A DNA stretch of 64,000 nucleotides from Mesorhizobium zhangyense (GCF_011045115.1 NZ_JAAKZG010000011.1:124001-188000); one strand, 5' to 3'; positions 18,913 through 27,424 are shown, numbered from the stretch's first letter. Translations and numbers: made by a program. Notes: generated by a model not told the origin, from the sequence alone.

Positions 18913-19257
18913 TCACCCAGACTCTTGGCTTCGAGATGCCGAAATACAGGGAAATTCTGCCGGATAGTTTGCAGGAATATCAGCACAATGAAAGTCTACA
19001 TGAGGTGGTGAACTTAGAGGTACACCAACAAGCTCTTTCAGCCATGGAGCTGACTCCGATGATACTAACCATAGTCCTATCGGAGTAGGTCGAACGCTCC
19101 AGTACAGGTCCGGAAAACGGCTCCGTAAGTCTTTCAGGGCGATAGAATATTTCTTCAGATTTTCTAGCATCGATCTGTGTCTCGGCGTGGCGGGACTGTG
19201 AAGCGTCAGTTCATCGCCGTGCCTTTCAACTGTAACCGCCAGTGCCTCCGGGCACAT
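18913..19257 (-). CDS. Hypothetical small protein (114 residues)
   Basis: An ATG at 19257 has GAGGG seven bases upstream, and the frame runs to a TGA that directly abuts the ATG of the GT2 gene (TGAATG), as in a translationally coupled operon. The translation is amphipathic and protein-like (LENLKKYSIALKDLRSRFPDLY, then LYWSVRPTPIGLWLVSS), not the Arg/Pro-rich pattern of shadow frames. Codon third positions are less GC-rich than in neighbours, suggesting a recent acquisition or weak selection. I do not recognise a family. It starts 67 bases from the divergent gene at 19325. Confidence 0.45.
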   Translation of the reverse strand: MCPEALAVTVERHGDELTLHSPATPRHRSMLENLKKYSIALKDLRSRFPDLYWSVRPTPIGLWLVSSESAPWLKELVGVPLSSPPHVDFHCADIPANYPAEFPCISASRSQESG

Positions 19258-19324
19258 GGAGAAACCCTCGTGCAGTGGCCGAAAGGTCGACGCACGCAAG
19301 ATCGAGAGGCCGTCGGCAAGCCGC

Positions 19325-20536
19325 ATGAACCCGCAGCCAAATCTTACCGGACCCGTCGAAGTTTTCCCCATTGACCGCCTTCAGGCGCTCGACGCCGAAT
19401 CCCGCGCAACCCGGGCGCGGACAGAGCAGCTCATCGAGCTGGCCAAGAAGGGCCTGCCGCAGATGTTTGCGCATGGCGCATTCGTTCACACCGTTCGCGA
19501 GCTTAAGACGGCATCAGGCCGGAGTGTCCGTGCCGAGGGCGACAGCCTGCGTTATGCGGCAAATGTCGCGTCGGGACTGGCCTTCGTGGACGAGGACGTT
19601 CAGCGGCACATTCTCGAAGGCGCAACCGCTGCGGATTTGGCCTTGAACTGCGCGCGGCGCGCGGAGAAATCAAAGGATCCCGGCGCGGTTGCACTTTGCG
19701 CCTGGGCTGCGGCAGAAGTGGCCGACGTCTATGCCAAGCCGCTGTTGAAGCGCTTGACTGCCCTGCTCGAGTCGGAAGAGACGATTGCCACGGTGGATTG
19801 TTCCTGGACGCTGATTGCCGCCCTTGCGGCGCGCCATCTTGGCGACACCGAGCATCTGAGCACGCTTGCGGCCAATCGCCTGATGGGTGGGCAAGGCGCG
19901 ACCGGACTTTTCCCGCACATGCTGCCCGCCGTTTCCAATGGCCGGCTGCGTGCCCACATCGGCTGCTTTGCCGATCAGGTTTATTCGACGCAGGGGCTAG
20001 CCCGCCTGTCGGTGGCGAAGAACGATCCGACAGCGCTCGCCGCAGCCGAAGCATCGGGTGGGCGCATCGCTCACCTCCAGGGTCCAGCCGGTCAATGGTG
20101 GTGGCACTATGACACGCGCGACGGAAGTGTCGTCGAAGGTTATCCCGTCTACAGCGTCCATCAGCATGCGATGGGACCAATGGCCCTGCTCGACCTGCGC
20201 GAGGCCGGCGGCACCGATCATATGAAGTCGGTGGCCAAGGGATTGCGCTGGCTGGACGAACACCCCGAGGTCGATGTTCCGATGGTGTCCGAAGAGGACG
20301 GCGTGATCTGGAGAAAGGTCGCGCGCCGCGAACCGAAAAAGGCCGTCAGGGCAATTTCGGCACTCACCACAGGGCTCAAGCGCGGCTTCCACCTGCCAGG
20401 GCTCGACATCATGTTTCCGCCCAGCCGCGTCGACTACGAGTGCCGCCCCTATGAACTCGGCTGGCTGCTCTATGCGTGGCTCTCCGGCGGCGTCGTCGAG
20501 AGGCTGCGCAACGGTGCAGTCCGTGGCGGCAGGTGA
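19325..20536 (+). CDS. Uncharacterised predicted alpha/alpha-toroid protein of the polysaccharide locus
   Basis: 403 residues from the ATG at 19325 (an in-frame ATG at 19256 overlaps the divergent small gene and gives a non-conserved tail). It is almost all helical and Ala/Leu-rich, with recurring helical pairs. Aromatic/acidic motifs include HLQGPAGQWWWHYDTRDGSV, YPVYSVHQHAMGPMALLDL and the C-terminal YECRPYELGWLLYAWLSGG. This is the look of a six-hairpin or toroid enzyme (glycoside hydrolase, polysaccharide lyase or sugar epimerase-like). No signal peptide is seen, so it should be cytoplasmic. It is followed 20 bases later by wecG and then wecC, so it is probably tied to ManNAcA-containing glycan assembly. 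Confidence 0.65.
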   Translation: MNPQPNLTGPVEVFPIDRLQALDAESRATRARTEQLIELAKKGLPQMFAHGAFVHTVRELKTASGRSVRAEGDSLRYAANVASGLAFVDEDVQRHILEGATAADLALNCARRAEKSKDPGAVALCAWAAAEVADVYAKPLLKRLTALLESEETIATVDCSWTLIAALAARHLGDTEHLSTLAANRLMGGQGATGLFPHMLPAVSNGRLRAHIGCFADQVYSTQGLARLSVAKNDPTALAAAEASGGRIAHLQGPAGQWWWHYDTRDGSVVEGYPVYSVHQHAMGPMALLDLREAGGTDHMKSVAKGLRWLDEHPEVDVPMVSEEDGVIWRKVARREPKKAVRAISALTTGLKRGFHLPGLDIMFPPSRVDYECRPYELGWLLYAWLSGGVVERLRNGAVRGGR

Positions 20537-20556
20537 CAGACCAGGGAGCATTCGAC

Positions 20557-21366
20557 ATGCCGACCGAACAGCAATTGTTATTCGGGCTCTACCTCGAGCC
20601 GCTGCGGATGGAAGAGGTGATCCAGCGCTGCCACACGGCTCTCGTGACGAGGAGCAAGCTGCTGCTCGGCGTGCTCAATGCGGCCAAGGTCGTCAATCTG
20701 CGCAGCGACGCGCTTTTGCGGGACTCGCTGCTGGAATGCAACATGCTGCTTGCAGATGGACAGTCCATCGTCTGGGCGAGCAGGTTGCTGGGGCGTCCCC
20801 TGCCCGAGCGGATCGCCGGCATCGACATCTTCGAACAGCTGCTGGCGCTTGCACATCGCGAAGGCCGCTCCATCTATCTTCTTGGCGCCCAGCCCGATGT
20901 CTTGCGTATGCTCGAGACGCGCCTGCAGGTGCGGTTTCCGGGCCTGAAAGTGGCTGGCCGGCATGACGGTTATTTCAAGGCCAACGAGTCCGCACTCATA
21001 GCGGCCGAGATACGGGCCTCCGGTGCCGACATGCTGTTCCTTGGCATGGCTTCGCCGAAGAAGGAGATCTTCCTTGGCTCCTATGGGGCGACGCTGAATG
21101 TTCCGATACTTCACGGCGTCGGCGGCTCGTTCGACATACTTGCAGGCATCACCCGGCGCGCGCCGGTAATGTGGCAGCGTGCGGGGATGGAATGGGCCTA
21201 CAGGCTGCTGCAAGAGCCGCGCCGACTGTGGTGGCGGTATCTGAAGACGAACACCGCCTTCCTTCTGCTTACTGCCCGCGAACTGGTTCACCCCGCTCGC
21301 GCTTTCCGGCCGACAAGGTCGATCACCGGCGGCGGCACATTGGCTGCCAGCCGTCAAAATCAGTAA
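20557..21366 (+). CDS. wecG: WecG/TagA/CpsF-family glycosyltransferase (GT26)
   Basis: 269 residues. Family motifs are LNAAKVVNLRSDALLRDSL, ADGQSIVWASRLLG with the invariant Asp, RIAGIDIFEQLL, FLGMASPKKEIF, and GVGGSFDILAGITRRAP with the conserved PVMWQRAGMEWAYRLLQEPRRLWWRY tail. GT26 enzymes add N-acetylmannosamine or ManNAcA to lipid-linked GlcNAc. With UDP-ManNAcA synthesis genes wecC (next gene) and wecB (22838) alongside, a ManNAcA transferase is likely. The ATG at 20557 has AGGGAG upstream; an earlier in-frame start at 20476 overlaps the previous gene and is rejected. Confidence 0.88.
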   Translation: MPTEQQLLFGLYLEPLRMEEVIQRCHTALVTRSKLLLGVLNAAKVVNLRSDALLRDSLLECNMLLADGQSIVWASRLLGRPLPERIAGIDIFEQLLALAHREGRSIYLLGAQPDVLRMLETRLQVRFPGLKVAGRHDGYFKANESALIAAEIRASGADMLFLGMASPKKEIFLGSYGATLNVPILHGVGGSFDILAGITRRAPVMWQRAGMEWAYRLLQEPRRLWWRYLKTNTAFLLLTARELVHPARAFRPTRSITGGGTLAASRQNQ

Positions 21367-21390
21367 CGAGGCGGGCGTGGGGCTCCTTTG

Positions 21391-22647
21391 ATGAACGAAG
21401 TTTTTTCCGGTCGATTGGCCATAGTCGGGATGGGGTATATTGGCCTGCCCACCGCTGTCGTTCTGGCGACGCGCGGCATCGACGTGATCGGCGTCGACAT
21501 CAATCCCGCAACGGTTGCCGCGGTATCGCGTGGCGAGGTTCCCTTCGTGGAGCCGGATCTGGCTGTCGCCGTCAGCGGGGCGGTCGCCATGGGCCGCCTC
21601 TCGGCCACCAGCGAGATGCCCGAGGCGGACGCCTTCATCATTGCCGTGCCGACGCCGTTCAACGGCGACCGCACCGCCAATCTTTCCTATGTACAGGCTG
21701 CCGCCGAGCAGATCGCACCTAAGTTGAGGTCGGGCAACATCGTCGTGCTGGAATCGACCTCGCCGCCCGGAACGACCGAGAAGATCGCTGAATGGATCGG
21801 CGCGTTGCGGCCCGATCTGAAAATGCCGCATGACGGCGAGACCGGGGCCGATATTTTCGTCGCCCATTGCCCGGAGCGGGTTCTGCCGGGCCGCATCATG
21901 ATCGAGATGATCACCAACGACCGCGTCGTCGGCGGGCTGACGAAGCGCTGCGCCGAGCGCGCCGCATCGATCTATCGGGTATTTGCGCAGGGCGAAATCC
22001 TGCTCACGGATGCCGCCAGCGCCGAGATGGCCAAGCTTGTCGAAAACGCCTATCGCGATGTGAACATCGCTTTCGCGAACGAGATTTCGCTCATCACGGA
22101 ATCGCTGCATATCGACGTCTGGGAAGTCATCCGCCTGGCCAACAGGCATCCGCGCGTCAACATACTGAGCCCCGGTCCCGGCGTCGGCGGGCATTGCATT
22201 CCGGTGGACCCGTGGTTCATCGTTGCGGCAGCGCCCAAACTGTCTCCGCTGATCCGCACCGCGCGCGAGGTTAATGACCGGCGCCCGCACCATGTCGCCG
22301 AGCAGGTCGCCGAAAAAGCAAAGCGCTTCCGCGAGCCGACCATTGCGTGCCTTGGACTGACGTTCAAAGCCAATGTCGATGATGTCAGGGAGAGCCCGGC
22401 CATCGAAGTCGTCGGTCTGATTGCCGAAGCACTTCCCAATGTCGACATATTGCTTGCAGATCCCTATGTGGACTCCTTGCCGTCGATGCTCTCGGGTTAC
22501 TCGAACCTGCGCATGGAAGGCGCCTATCAGGCCGTGGAGCGCGCCGACATCGTCGTGCTCCTGGTCGAGCACGAACCCTTCAAGGCGATCCGCAACACGC
22601 GGCTGGGCGGCAAGGTCGTCTACGATACGCGCGGTGCCTGGCGCTGA
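21391..22647 (+). CDS. wecC: UDP-N-acetyl-D-mannosamine dehydrogenase
   Basis: 418 residues. Rossmann GMGYIGLPTA, then VIGVDINPATV, VPTPFNGDRTANLSYV, LESTSPPGTTEKIAEW, VAHCPERVLPGR and EMAKLVENAYRDVNIAFANE. The catalytic cysteine block is GPGVGGHCIPVDPWFIV. The C-terminal domain has LGLTFKANVDDVRESPAIEV. These match WecC closely rather than UDP-glucose dehydrogenase. It oxidises UDP-ManNAc to UDP-ManNAcA with two NAD. ATG at 21391 is preferred over a TTG three bases earlier. Its partner wecB lies on the opposite strand, convergent, 190 bases away. Confidence 0.93.
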   Translation: MNEVFSGRLAIVGMGYIGLPTAVVLATRGIDVIGVDINPATVAAVSRGEVPFVEPDLAVAVSGAVAMGRLSATSEMPEADAFIIAVPTPFNGDRTANLSYVQAAAEQIAPKLRSGNIVVLESTSPPGTTEKIAEWIGALRPDLKMPHDGETGADIFVAHCPERVLPGRIMIEMITNDRVVGGLTKRCAERAASIYRVFAQGEILLTDAASAEMAKLVENAYRDVNIAFANEISLITESLHIDVWEVIRLANRHPRVNILSPGPGVGGHCIPVDPWFIVAAAPKLSPLIRTAREVNDRRPHHVAEQVAEKAKRFREPTIACLGLTFKANVDDVRESPAIEVVGLIAEALPNVDILLADPYVDSLPSMLSGYSNLRMEGAYQAVERADIVVLLVEHEPFKAIRNTRLGGKVVYDTRGAWR

Positions 22648-22701
22648 AGCCAGGCCCCAATTCCCTCACAAGAACCGGCCAGCTTCGCTGCAGTCTCGGC
22701 T

Positions 22702-22719
22702 AAGGATATCCCTATCCTT
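22702..22719 (+). repeat. Short stem-loop downstream of wecC
   Basis: Perfect 7-bp inverted repeat AAGGATA-TCCC-TATCCTT, 55 bases after the wecC stop. No T-run follows, so intrinsic termination is uncertain. Confidence 0.45.
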
Positions 22720-22784
22720 CGATGGCAGGGTCGAACTGCCACTCTCCCCGTCCACCCTTGTTGTTGAATGAAGCACGAGTGCCG

Positions 22785-22819
22785 ACCCAGCCCATCCGAT
22801 ATCATCGGATGGGCTGGGT
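22785..22819. terminator. Long perfect palindrome between convergent wecC and wecB
   Basis: 16-bp arms beginning ACCCAGCCCATCC with a 3-base spacer and no mismatch. It lies 18 bases from the wecB stop. It probably acts as a bidirectional transcription stop; only a weak T-run follows (GTGTTT on the plus strand). Confidence 0.65.
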
Positions 22820-22837
22820 GTTTACGCCTGATTGGGA

Positions 22838-24040
22838 TCAGGCGGCAAAACCGCTGACGACCTGCGCGGCGCGGCGTGGAGATGCGCTTTCCTCGATCCG
22901 GATCGTCGGATCGAATTCGACCGGAAGATCACCGATACCGAAGAAATGCTCGATCGCGCGAACGGAACGTTCGGCAGCGTGCCCGTCGCCGTAGGGGTTC
23001 ACGGCGTGTGCCATCTTCTGGTAGGCGACCTTGCTGGTCAGCAAGGTCGAGACCTCGTCGACGATAAGGTCCTCATCGGTGCCGACCAGCCGCACCGTGC
23101 CGGCGGACACGGCCTCCGGGCGCTCCGTCGAATCCCGCATGACCAGCACCGGCTTGCCCAGTGACGGAGCTTCTTCTTGAACGCCCCCGCTGTCGGTGAG
23201 CACGACACTGCAGTGATACATGGCGCGCACGAAGTCGCTGTAACCGAGCGGCGCGGTGATCAGCACATTGTCGAGCCCGGCCAGAGGGGGAAGCAGCACC
23301 TCGCGGACGGCCGGGTTGAGATGGGCCGGCAGCAGGAAGGCTATGTCGGGAAAGGTTCTGGCGAGGCGGGCGATGGCGCGGGCGGTGCGGGCCATGGGCT
23401 CGCCCCAGGATTCGCGCCTGTGCGCGGTGATCAGCACGCTGCGCCGGCCGTTGATCTTGCCAAGGTCCGGGTTTTCGGCCGGCAGATCCCGGGAGACAAC
23501 ATCAAGCAGGGCGTCGATGACGGTGTTGCCGGTGACGACGATATTGCTCTTGTGAATCCCGTCGTACAGCAGGTTTTCCCGCGATGTGCTTGTCGGCGCC
23601 AGATGAACCGCTGCCAGCTGTGTCGTGAGACGGCGGTTGGCTTCTTCCGGAAATGGATTGTAGGGGTCGCCTGTTCTCAAGCCTGCCTCGAGATGAACGA
23701 CCGGAACCTTGCGGTAGAACGCGGCGAGCGCCGCGGCAAAACAGGTCGTGGTGTCGCCCTGGACGAGAACGGCATCCGGTACTTCGGCCTCGATGACCTT
23801 CGAGACGCCGTCGAGTACGCGGCTGGTGATGTCCTCCAGCCGCTGCCGCTCGGTGATGATGTTCAGGTCGTGGCTCGGCCGGATGCCGAACAGATCGTTG
23901 ACCTGGTCGAGCATTGCGCGGTGCTGGCCGGTGACGGCCACAACCGGTTTGCAGTGACGGGAGCGGCTCAACGCGTCAACCAGCGGCGCCATCTTTATGG
24001 CTTCGGGACGCGTACCGTAGACGATCAAGACCTTGCGCAT
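22838..24040 (-). CDS. wecB: UDP-N-acetylglucosamine 2-epimerase (non-hydrolysing)
   Basis: 400 residues. N-terminus MRKVLIVYGTRPEAIKMAPL, then VVAVTGQHRAMLDQV, VLVQGDTTTCFAAALAAFY, VVHLEAGLRTGDPYNPFPEE and NRRLTTQLA. The UDP-binding block is LITAHRRESWGEP, and LTDSGGVQEEAPSLGKPVLVMRDSTERPEA follows. It interconverts UDP-GlcNAc and UDP-ManNAc, feeding WecC. An upstream in-frame start at 24073 exists, but the ATG at 24040 has AGAAGGA before it. It is the last gene of the minus-strand wzc-kinase-ATPase-wecB operon, which ties precursor supply to chain-length control genes. Confidence 0.95.
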   Translation of the reverse strand: MRKVLIVYGTRPEAIKMAPLVDALSRSRHCKPVVAVTGQHRAMLDQVNDLFGIRPSHDLNIITERQRLEDITSRVLDGVSKVIEAEVPDAVLVQGDTTTCFAAALAAFYRKVPVVHLEAGLRTGDPYNPFPEEANRRLTTQLAAVHLAPTSTSRENLLYDGIHKSNIVVTGNTVIDALLDVVSRDLPAENPDLGKINGRRSVLITAHRRESWGEPMARTARAIARLARTFPDIAFLLPAHLNPAVREVLLPPLAGLDNVLITAPLGYSDFVRAMYHCSVVLTDSGGVQEEAPSLGKPVLVMRDSTERPEAVSAGTVRLVGTDEDLIVDEVSTLLTSKVAYQKMAHAVNPYGDGHAAERSVRAIEHFFGIGDLPVEFDPTIRIEESASPRRAAQVVSGFAA

Positions 24041-24090
24041 GTCGAAATCCTTCTTCTGCCGGCGCTCCTGCAAGCGGCCGCGCTGTTGGA

Positions 24091-24975
24091 CTAGTCTGCG
24101 AAACCCTGCTTGCCTGGTGTCTCGACCGCAGTCGTCGCGGCCATGTCGAGAAACTGCATCTTGCGGTCGGCGACGACCTGTCGGACGACGTCCTCGTCAA
24201 CGACGGAAATGTCTTCGGCGAAAGCGTAGACCAGCGCGTAGTCGCAGATCTGGTTGATCACACGCGGCAAGCCGCGGCTTGCCTGGAACACGATTTCGCA
24301 AGCCCCCGGCGTGAAGATCTCGTGGTCGGCGCCTGCGACCTTGAGGCGATGCGCGATGTAGTCCTGCACGGCCTCGGCCGACATGCCGAAGAGATGAAAA
24401 TCTGCGGCCACGCGCTGGGCGAACTGCACCATTTTCGCGCGGCTGATGATCTGTCTCAGCTCTGGTTGCCCGACCAGAACGATCTGCAGCAGCTCGTCTC
24501 TTTCGCCGTTCATGTTGGAGAAGCCCCTCAGCTCCTCCAGCATCTTCTCCGAAAGGTTCTGTGCCTCGTCGAAGATGAGAATGGTGTGACGCCCGGCTGC
24601 GTGCTGCTCCTTCAGGAAAGCCTCGAATCGGGAGAACATCTGGACATAGGACATCCGCCCGGTGATTGGCTGCCCGAGCGATGACAATATCCAGTGGAGC
24701 AGCTTGCCCCGCTCGCCATGGGCATTCGAGATCAATCCCAACTTGAGGTCGGAAGGCGCCGAGCGCAGCAGGTGCCAGATGAGCGTGGTCTTGCCTGCAC
24801 CCACCTCCCCGGTGATGACGGTGATGGGGGCGAAGGTTGCCAGCCCATATTCGAGCATCGCGTAAGCGCGGGTGTGATTTGCCGACCAGAACAGGAAATC
24901 GGTGTCAGGCCGCAGGCTGAATGGCCGTCCGGTCAGGCCAAAGTGTTCGGAATAGATCAGAAAGGTACTCGACAT
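24091..24975 (-). CDS. ExeA/GspA-like AAA ATPase of the polysaccharide locus
   Basis: 294 residues. N-terminal FGLTGRPFSLRPDTDFLFWS is the hallmark of the ExeA family. Walker A is ITGEVGAGKTTLIWHLL and Walker B is TILIFDEAQNLS, with a sensor segment VLVGQPELRQI and SRGLPRVINQICDYAL. Members of this family recur in exopolysaccharide clusters beside a Wzc-type protein and a tyrosine autokinase, although their exact role there is not established. No C-terminal peptidoglycan-binding domain is present, unlike GspA. It lies 50 bases before wecB and 25 after the kinase-like gene. Confidence 0.85.
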   Translation of the reverse strand: MSSTFLIYSEHFGLTGRPFSLRPDTDFLFWSANHTRAYAMLEYGLATFAPITVITGEVGAGKTTLIWHLLRSAPSDLKLGLISNAHGERGKLLHWILSSLGQPITGRMSYVQMFSRFEAFLKEQHAAGRHTILIFDEAQNLSEKMLEELRGFSNMNGERDELLQIVLVGQPELRQIISRAKMVQFAQRVAADFHLFGMSAEAVQDYIAHRLKVAGADHEIFTPGACEIVFQASRGLPRVINQICDYALVYAFAEDISVVDEDVVRQVVADRKMQFLDMAATTAVETPGKQGFAD

Positions 24976-25000
24976 CGCGATCCTGCGAACACTGCCTGTG

Positions 25001-25801
25001 TCAGTAACCGTATTTCTCGGGTGCGTAGCGGCACTTGTTCAGCACCACGCCGAGCACCTTGGATTTCTCCGAAAGATCCCGCTCGCAGATGTCCACTTCG
25101 CTGAAGGTGCTTGCCTCCGCGGCCGCAACCAGGATCACGCAATCGACATTGGGCAGGAAAGCCATGACGTCGTCATTGGCGAGCATCGGCGGAAGATCGA
25201 AGATCAGGACGTCGGGCTTGAGTTTCTGCTTGAGGCTTTTCAGCGCCTGCGCCGCCTCCGGGCTTTGCAGCAGTTCAGCGGCAAAGCGGACGGGCCGGCC
25301 ATTGGCCCCGATCGCGATGTTGTCGCCATACCGGATGAAGACATCCTCGACCTCGCTTCGGCCGCGCAGGAAGCTTTCGATCGACGGCGGTTCCTTGATC
25401 CCCAGGACCTTGCTGACCTGCGGGCGGCGCAGATCGAGATCGATCAGAACCGTTCGGCATTCCTTGTGATGGGCCATGCTGAAGGCGAGGTTCAGCCCCA
25501 CCACCGTCTTGCCGCAGGCAGGCGTGGGCGACGTGATCGCGACCGAGGTCCAGTTATTCTGGCGCAGATACTGCAGGACCTTGGTCCGCAGCATGTCGAA
25601 CTGCGTGTGCGCCAGGTCCGACCGGTTGATTGTGACGAGACGGGTCTTGGCGAGATGCTTGGGGTCCGGCTTGAGCGACGGCAGGCTCGCCCAGAGCATG
25701 TCGCTTCCCATTTTTGCGACTGCCGTGGCCGTCTGATCATTCGCCGGGTCGGAGCCCCGCTGTTGCTTGGCCTTCTGCAAGGCCGCGTGAATATGCTCCA
25801 T
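25001..25801 (-). CDS. CpsD/CapB-type bacterial tyrosine-kinase-like protein
   Basis: 266 residues from the ATG at 25801 (MEHIHAALQKAKQQRG); a GTG 57 bases upstream is in frame but less likely. The P-loop region SPTPACGKTVVGLNLA and the Walker A' strand VLIDLDLRRPQVSKVLG are BY-kinase hallmarks, with Walker B in VLIFDLPPMLANDDVMAF. The P-loop has Ala-Cys where most relatives have Gly-Glu, but the catalytic Lys-Thr is kept. The C-terminus ends NKCRYAPEKYGY, a short tyrosine cluster. It would phosphorylate itself to control polymer length with the Wzc-like partner encoded just upstream. Confidence 0.85.
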   Translation of the reverse strand: MEHIHAALQKAKQQRGSDPANDQTATAVAKMGSDMLWASLPSLKPDPKHLAKTRLVTINRSDLAHTQFDMLRTKVLQYLRQNNWTSVAITSPTPACGKTVVGLNLAFSMAHHKECRTVLIDLDLRRPQVSKVLGIKEPPSIESFLRGRSEVEDVFIRYGDNIAIGANGRPVRFAAELLQSPEAAQALKSLKQKLKPDVLIFDLPPMLANDDVMAFLPNVDCVILVAAAEASTFSEVDICERDLSEKSKVLGVVLNKCRYAPEKYGY

Positions 25802-25864
25802 CGTCTGTGTTCCCGCACCTCTTGCAGATGGCTCTGCAGTCCCCTGTTTGCCTGTCACGTTAAA

Positions 25865-27424
25865 TCACCCTGCCGCCGTGAACCCGGAGACAGGCCGTTC
25901 GGTCGAAAGTCCGGCTGGATGGTCCTGCCGGTCGATTGGGATCGAGCTTGTGGCCGTCGTCGCGACGAACGCGGCGAACCCTGCAGCCTGCGCCAGCTTT
26001 GCCGTCTTCTTTTCGCGTTTGACCGGAATGTAGGAGATCGTGGCGAGCGGCTGGATCTGGAGCGTTCGCACGAGTTCGGTCGGGCGGCGTATGCTTTTGT
26101 TGAGCAGCTCGAGCAGCACGATCAGGCCGAGCCCAAGCCCGATGCCGCCGGCGAAACCGGCGCCGGCAATGCGCCGGCGATTGGGGCTTGTCGGTTTCTG
26201 CGGCGCAACGGCGGGCTCGACAACGGTAAACCGCTCGCCCTTGGCGCTTACCTCGATCTGCTCACCGGTAGAGGCTTCGGCCGATCTCGCGGTCGCGATG
26301 TTGTATTGAGCCTGGATGTTCTCGCGGTTGCGCTCCAGCGAATTCAAGACCGTTTCGTTGCGCGGAGTGGCCGTGATCGATTTGGTCAGCTCGGCGAGAT
26401 TTTCCGTTATGGAGGCCTTTTCCTGCGTGATGTATTTCAGCCGGTCGTCTATGTCGGACAACTGAAGATCGAGCTCGGAGGTGCCGCGCTTGCCCTTGCT
26501 CGTGTCGGCGTCGCTGGCTTGTTTTGCCTGCATGCCGTTTTCCAGGGTCTTGATGCGGGCGCGCAGCGCGACGATGTTCGGGCTGTTCTCGGAAAACAAA
26601 GCGAGCTGCTCGGCTAGGGTGCGCTGCAGGTCCTGCAGCATCTGCTGTTCCAGGGTGACCGGGCCGGCGCTGACGATGCGGCCTGTGCTCTCGAACAACT
26701 CGACCAGATTGTTGCGCCGGCTGCGCAGGGCGGCTTCCTCGCGCTCGAGCGACTGAAGCCGTTCCTGCTGGTTGTTCTGCTGGTTGCGCCTGAAATCCAG
26801 GCCGTCTGGAAGAGCGTCCTTGTTGGCGTTCTTGAACTTGAGGATTTCGGCCTCTAGCCGGGACAGCTCGCCACCGAGGCGAGCAACTTCCTGATTGAAG
26901 AACTGCATGGTTTCGCCGGCCCTGTCGGTGCGCAGGCGGACGTTCATCTGAAGGATCAGCTTAGTAAACTCGTTGACGACCTTCGCCGCCAGATCGGCAT
27001 CGCCGGCAATGAAGGATACGCTGAACACCTTGGCGCCCAGGCTGCCGCTTGGGCCGTCCTTCTGCAGCAGCTCGAATTTCGTGCGCCCGCGCATGTCCTC
27101 GATGATATCGGCCTGCGGAATTTCGGACGCCTTGTCGCCGTAGATTTTCAGCTTCTCGGCGAGTGCGAGCACGTTTTCGCGCGTCATGATCTGCTGTTCG
27201 ATGATCTGCAGCTGTTCCACCGCGTTGATGGGCACGGTCGAACGGGCAAGGTCCGCGGGGATCTGAGGCGATTCCACCAGAATCTTGGCGCTGGCCTGGA
27301 ATATCGGTGGCAAATAGAGCGCAAGGGCTACCGCCGCGGTCGTCACGAATGTGGCGACCACCAGAAAGTACGGCAATCTTCGCAGGAAGATCGATAGATA
27401 GAAGCGCAGGTCTAAATCGCCCAT
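25865..27424 (-). CDS. Wzc/GumC/ExoP-type chain-length determinant (Wzz domain), no kinase domain
   Basis: 519 residues. A first membrane segment near residues 19-40 (LPYFLVVATFVTTAAVALAL) is followed by a Wzz signature (PPIFQASAKILVES). A long periplasmic coiled-coil region spans about residues 170-380 (ARLGGELSRLEAEILKFK). The second membrane segment is IAGAGFAGGIGLGLGLIVLLELL, after the Pro-rich PTSPNRRR motif. Its cytoplasmic tail lacks a Walker box, so the kinase is the separate downstream protein, as in split PCP-2 systems. ATG at 27424 is chosen over a TTG at 27439. It should set the polymer's chain length during Wzy-dependent assembly. Confidence 0.88.
   Translation of the reverse strand: MGDLDLRFYLSIFLRRLPYFLVVATFVTTAAVALALYLPPIFQASAKILVESPQIPADLARSTVPINAVEQLQIIEQQIMTRENVLALAEKLKIYGDKASEIPQADIIEDMRGRTKFELLQKDGPSGSLGAKVFSVSFIAGDADLAAKVVNEFTKLILQMNVRLRTDRAGETMQFFNQEVARLGGELSRLEAEILKFKNANKDALPDGLDFRRNQQNNQQERLQSLEREEAALRSRRNNLVELFESTGRIVSAGPVTLEQQMLQDLQRTLAEQLALFSENSPNIVALRARIKTLENGMQAKQASDADTSKGKRGTSELDLQLSDIDDRLKYITQEKASITENLAELTKSITATPRNETVLNSLERNRENIQAQYNIATARSAEASTGEQIEVSAKGERFTVVEPAVAPQKPTSPNRRRIAGAGFAGGIGLGLGLIVLLELLNKSIRRPTELVRTLQIQPLATISYIPVKREKKTAKLAQAAGFAAFVATTATSSIPIDRQDHPAGLSTERPVSGFTAAG

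Noticed and set aside
20578-22572. 664-codon minus-strand frame opposite wecG and wecC
   Set aside because: It is antisense to two well-supported genes, is rich in His/Asp/Arg/Gly without family motifs and has no ribosome site; it arises from high GC codon bias.
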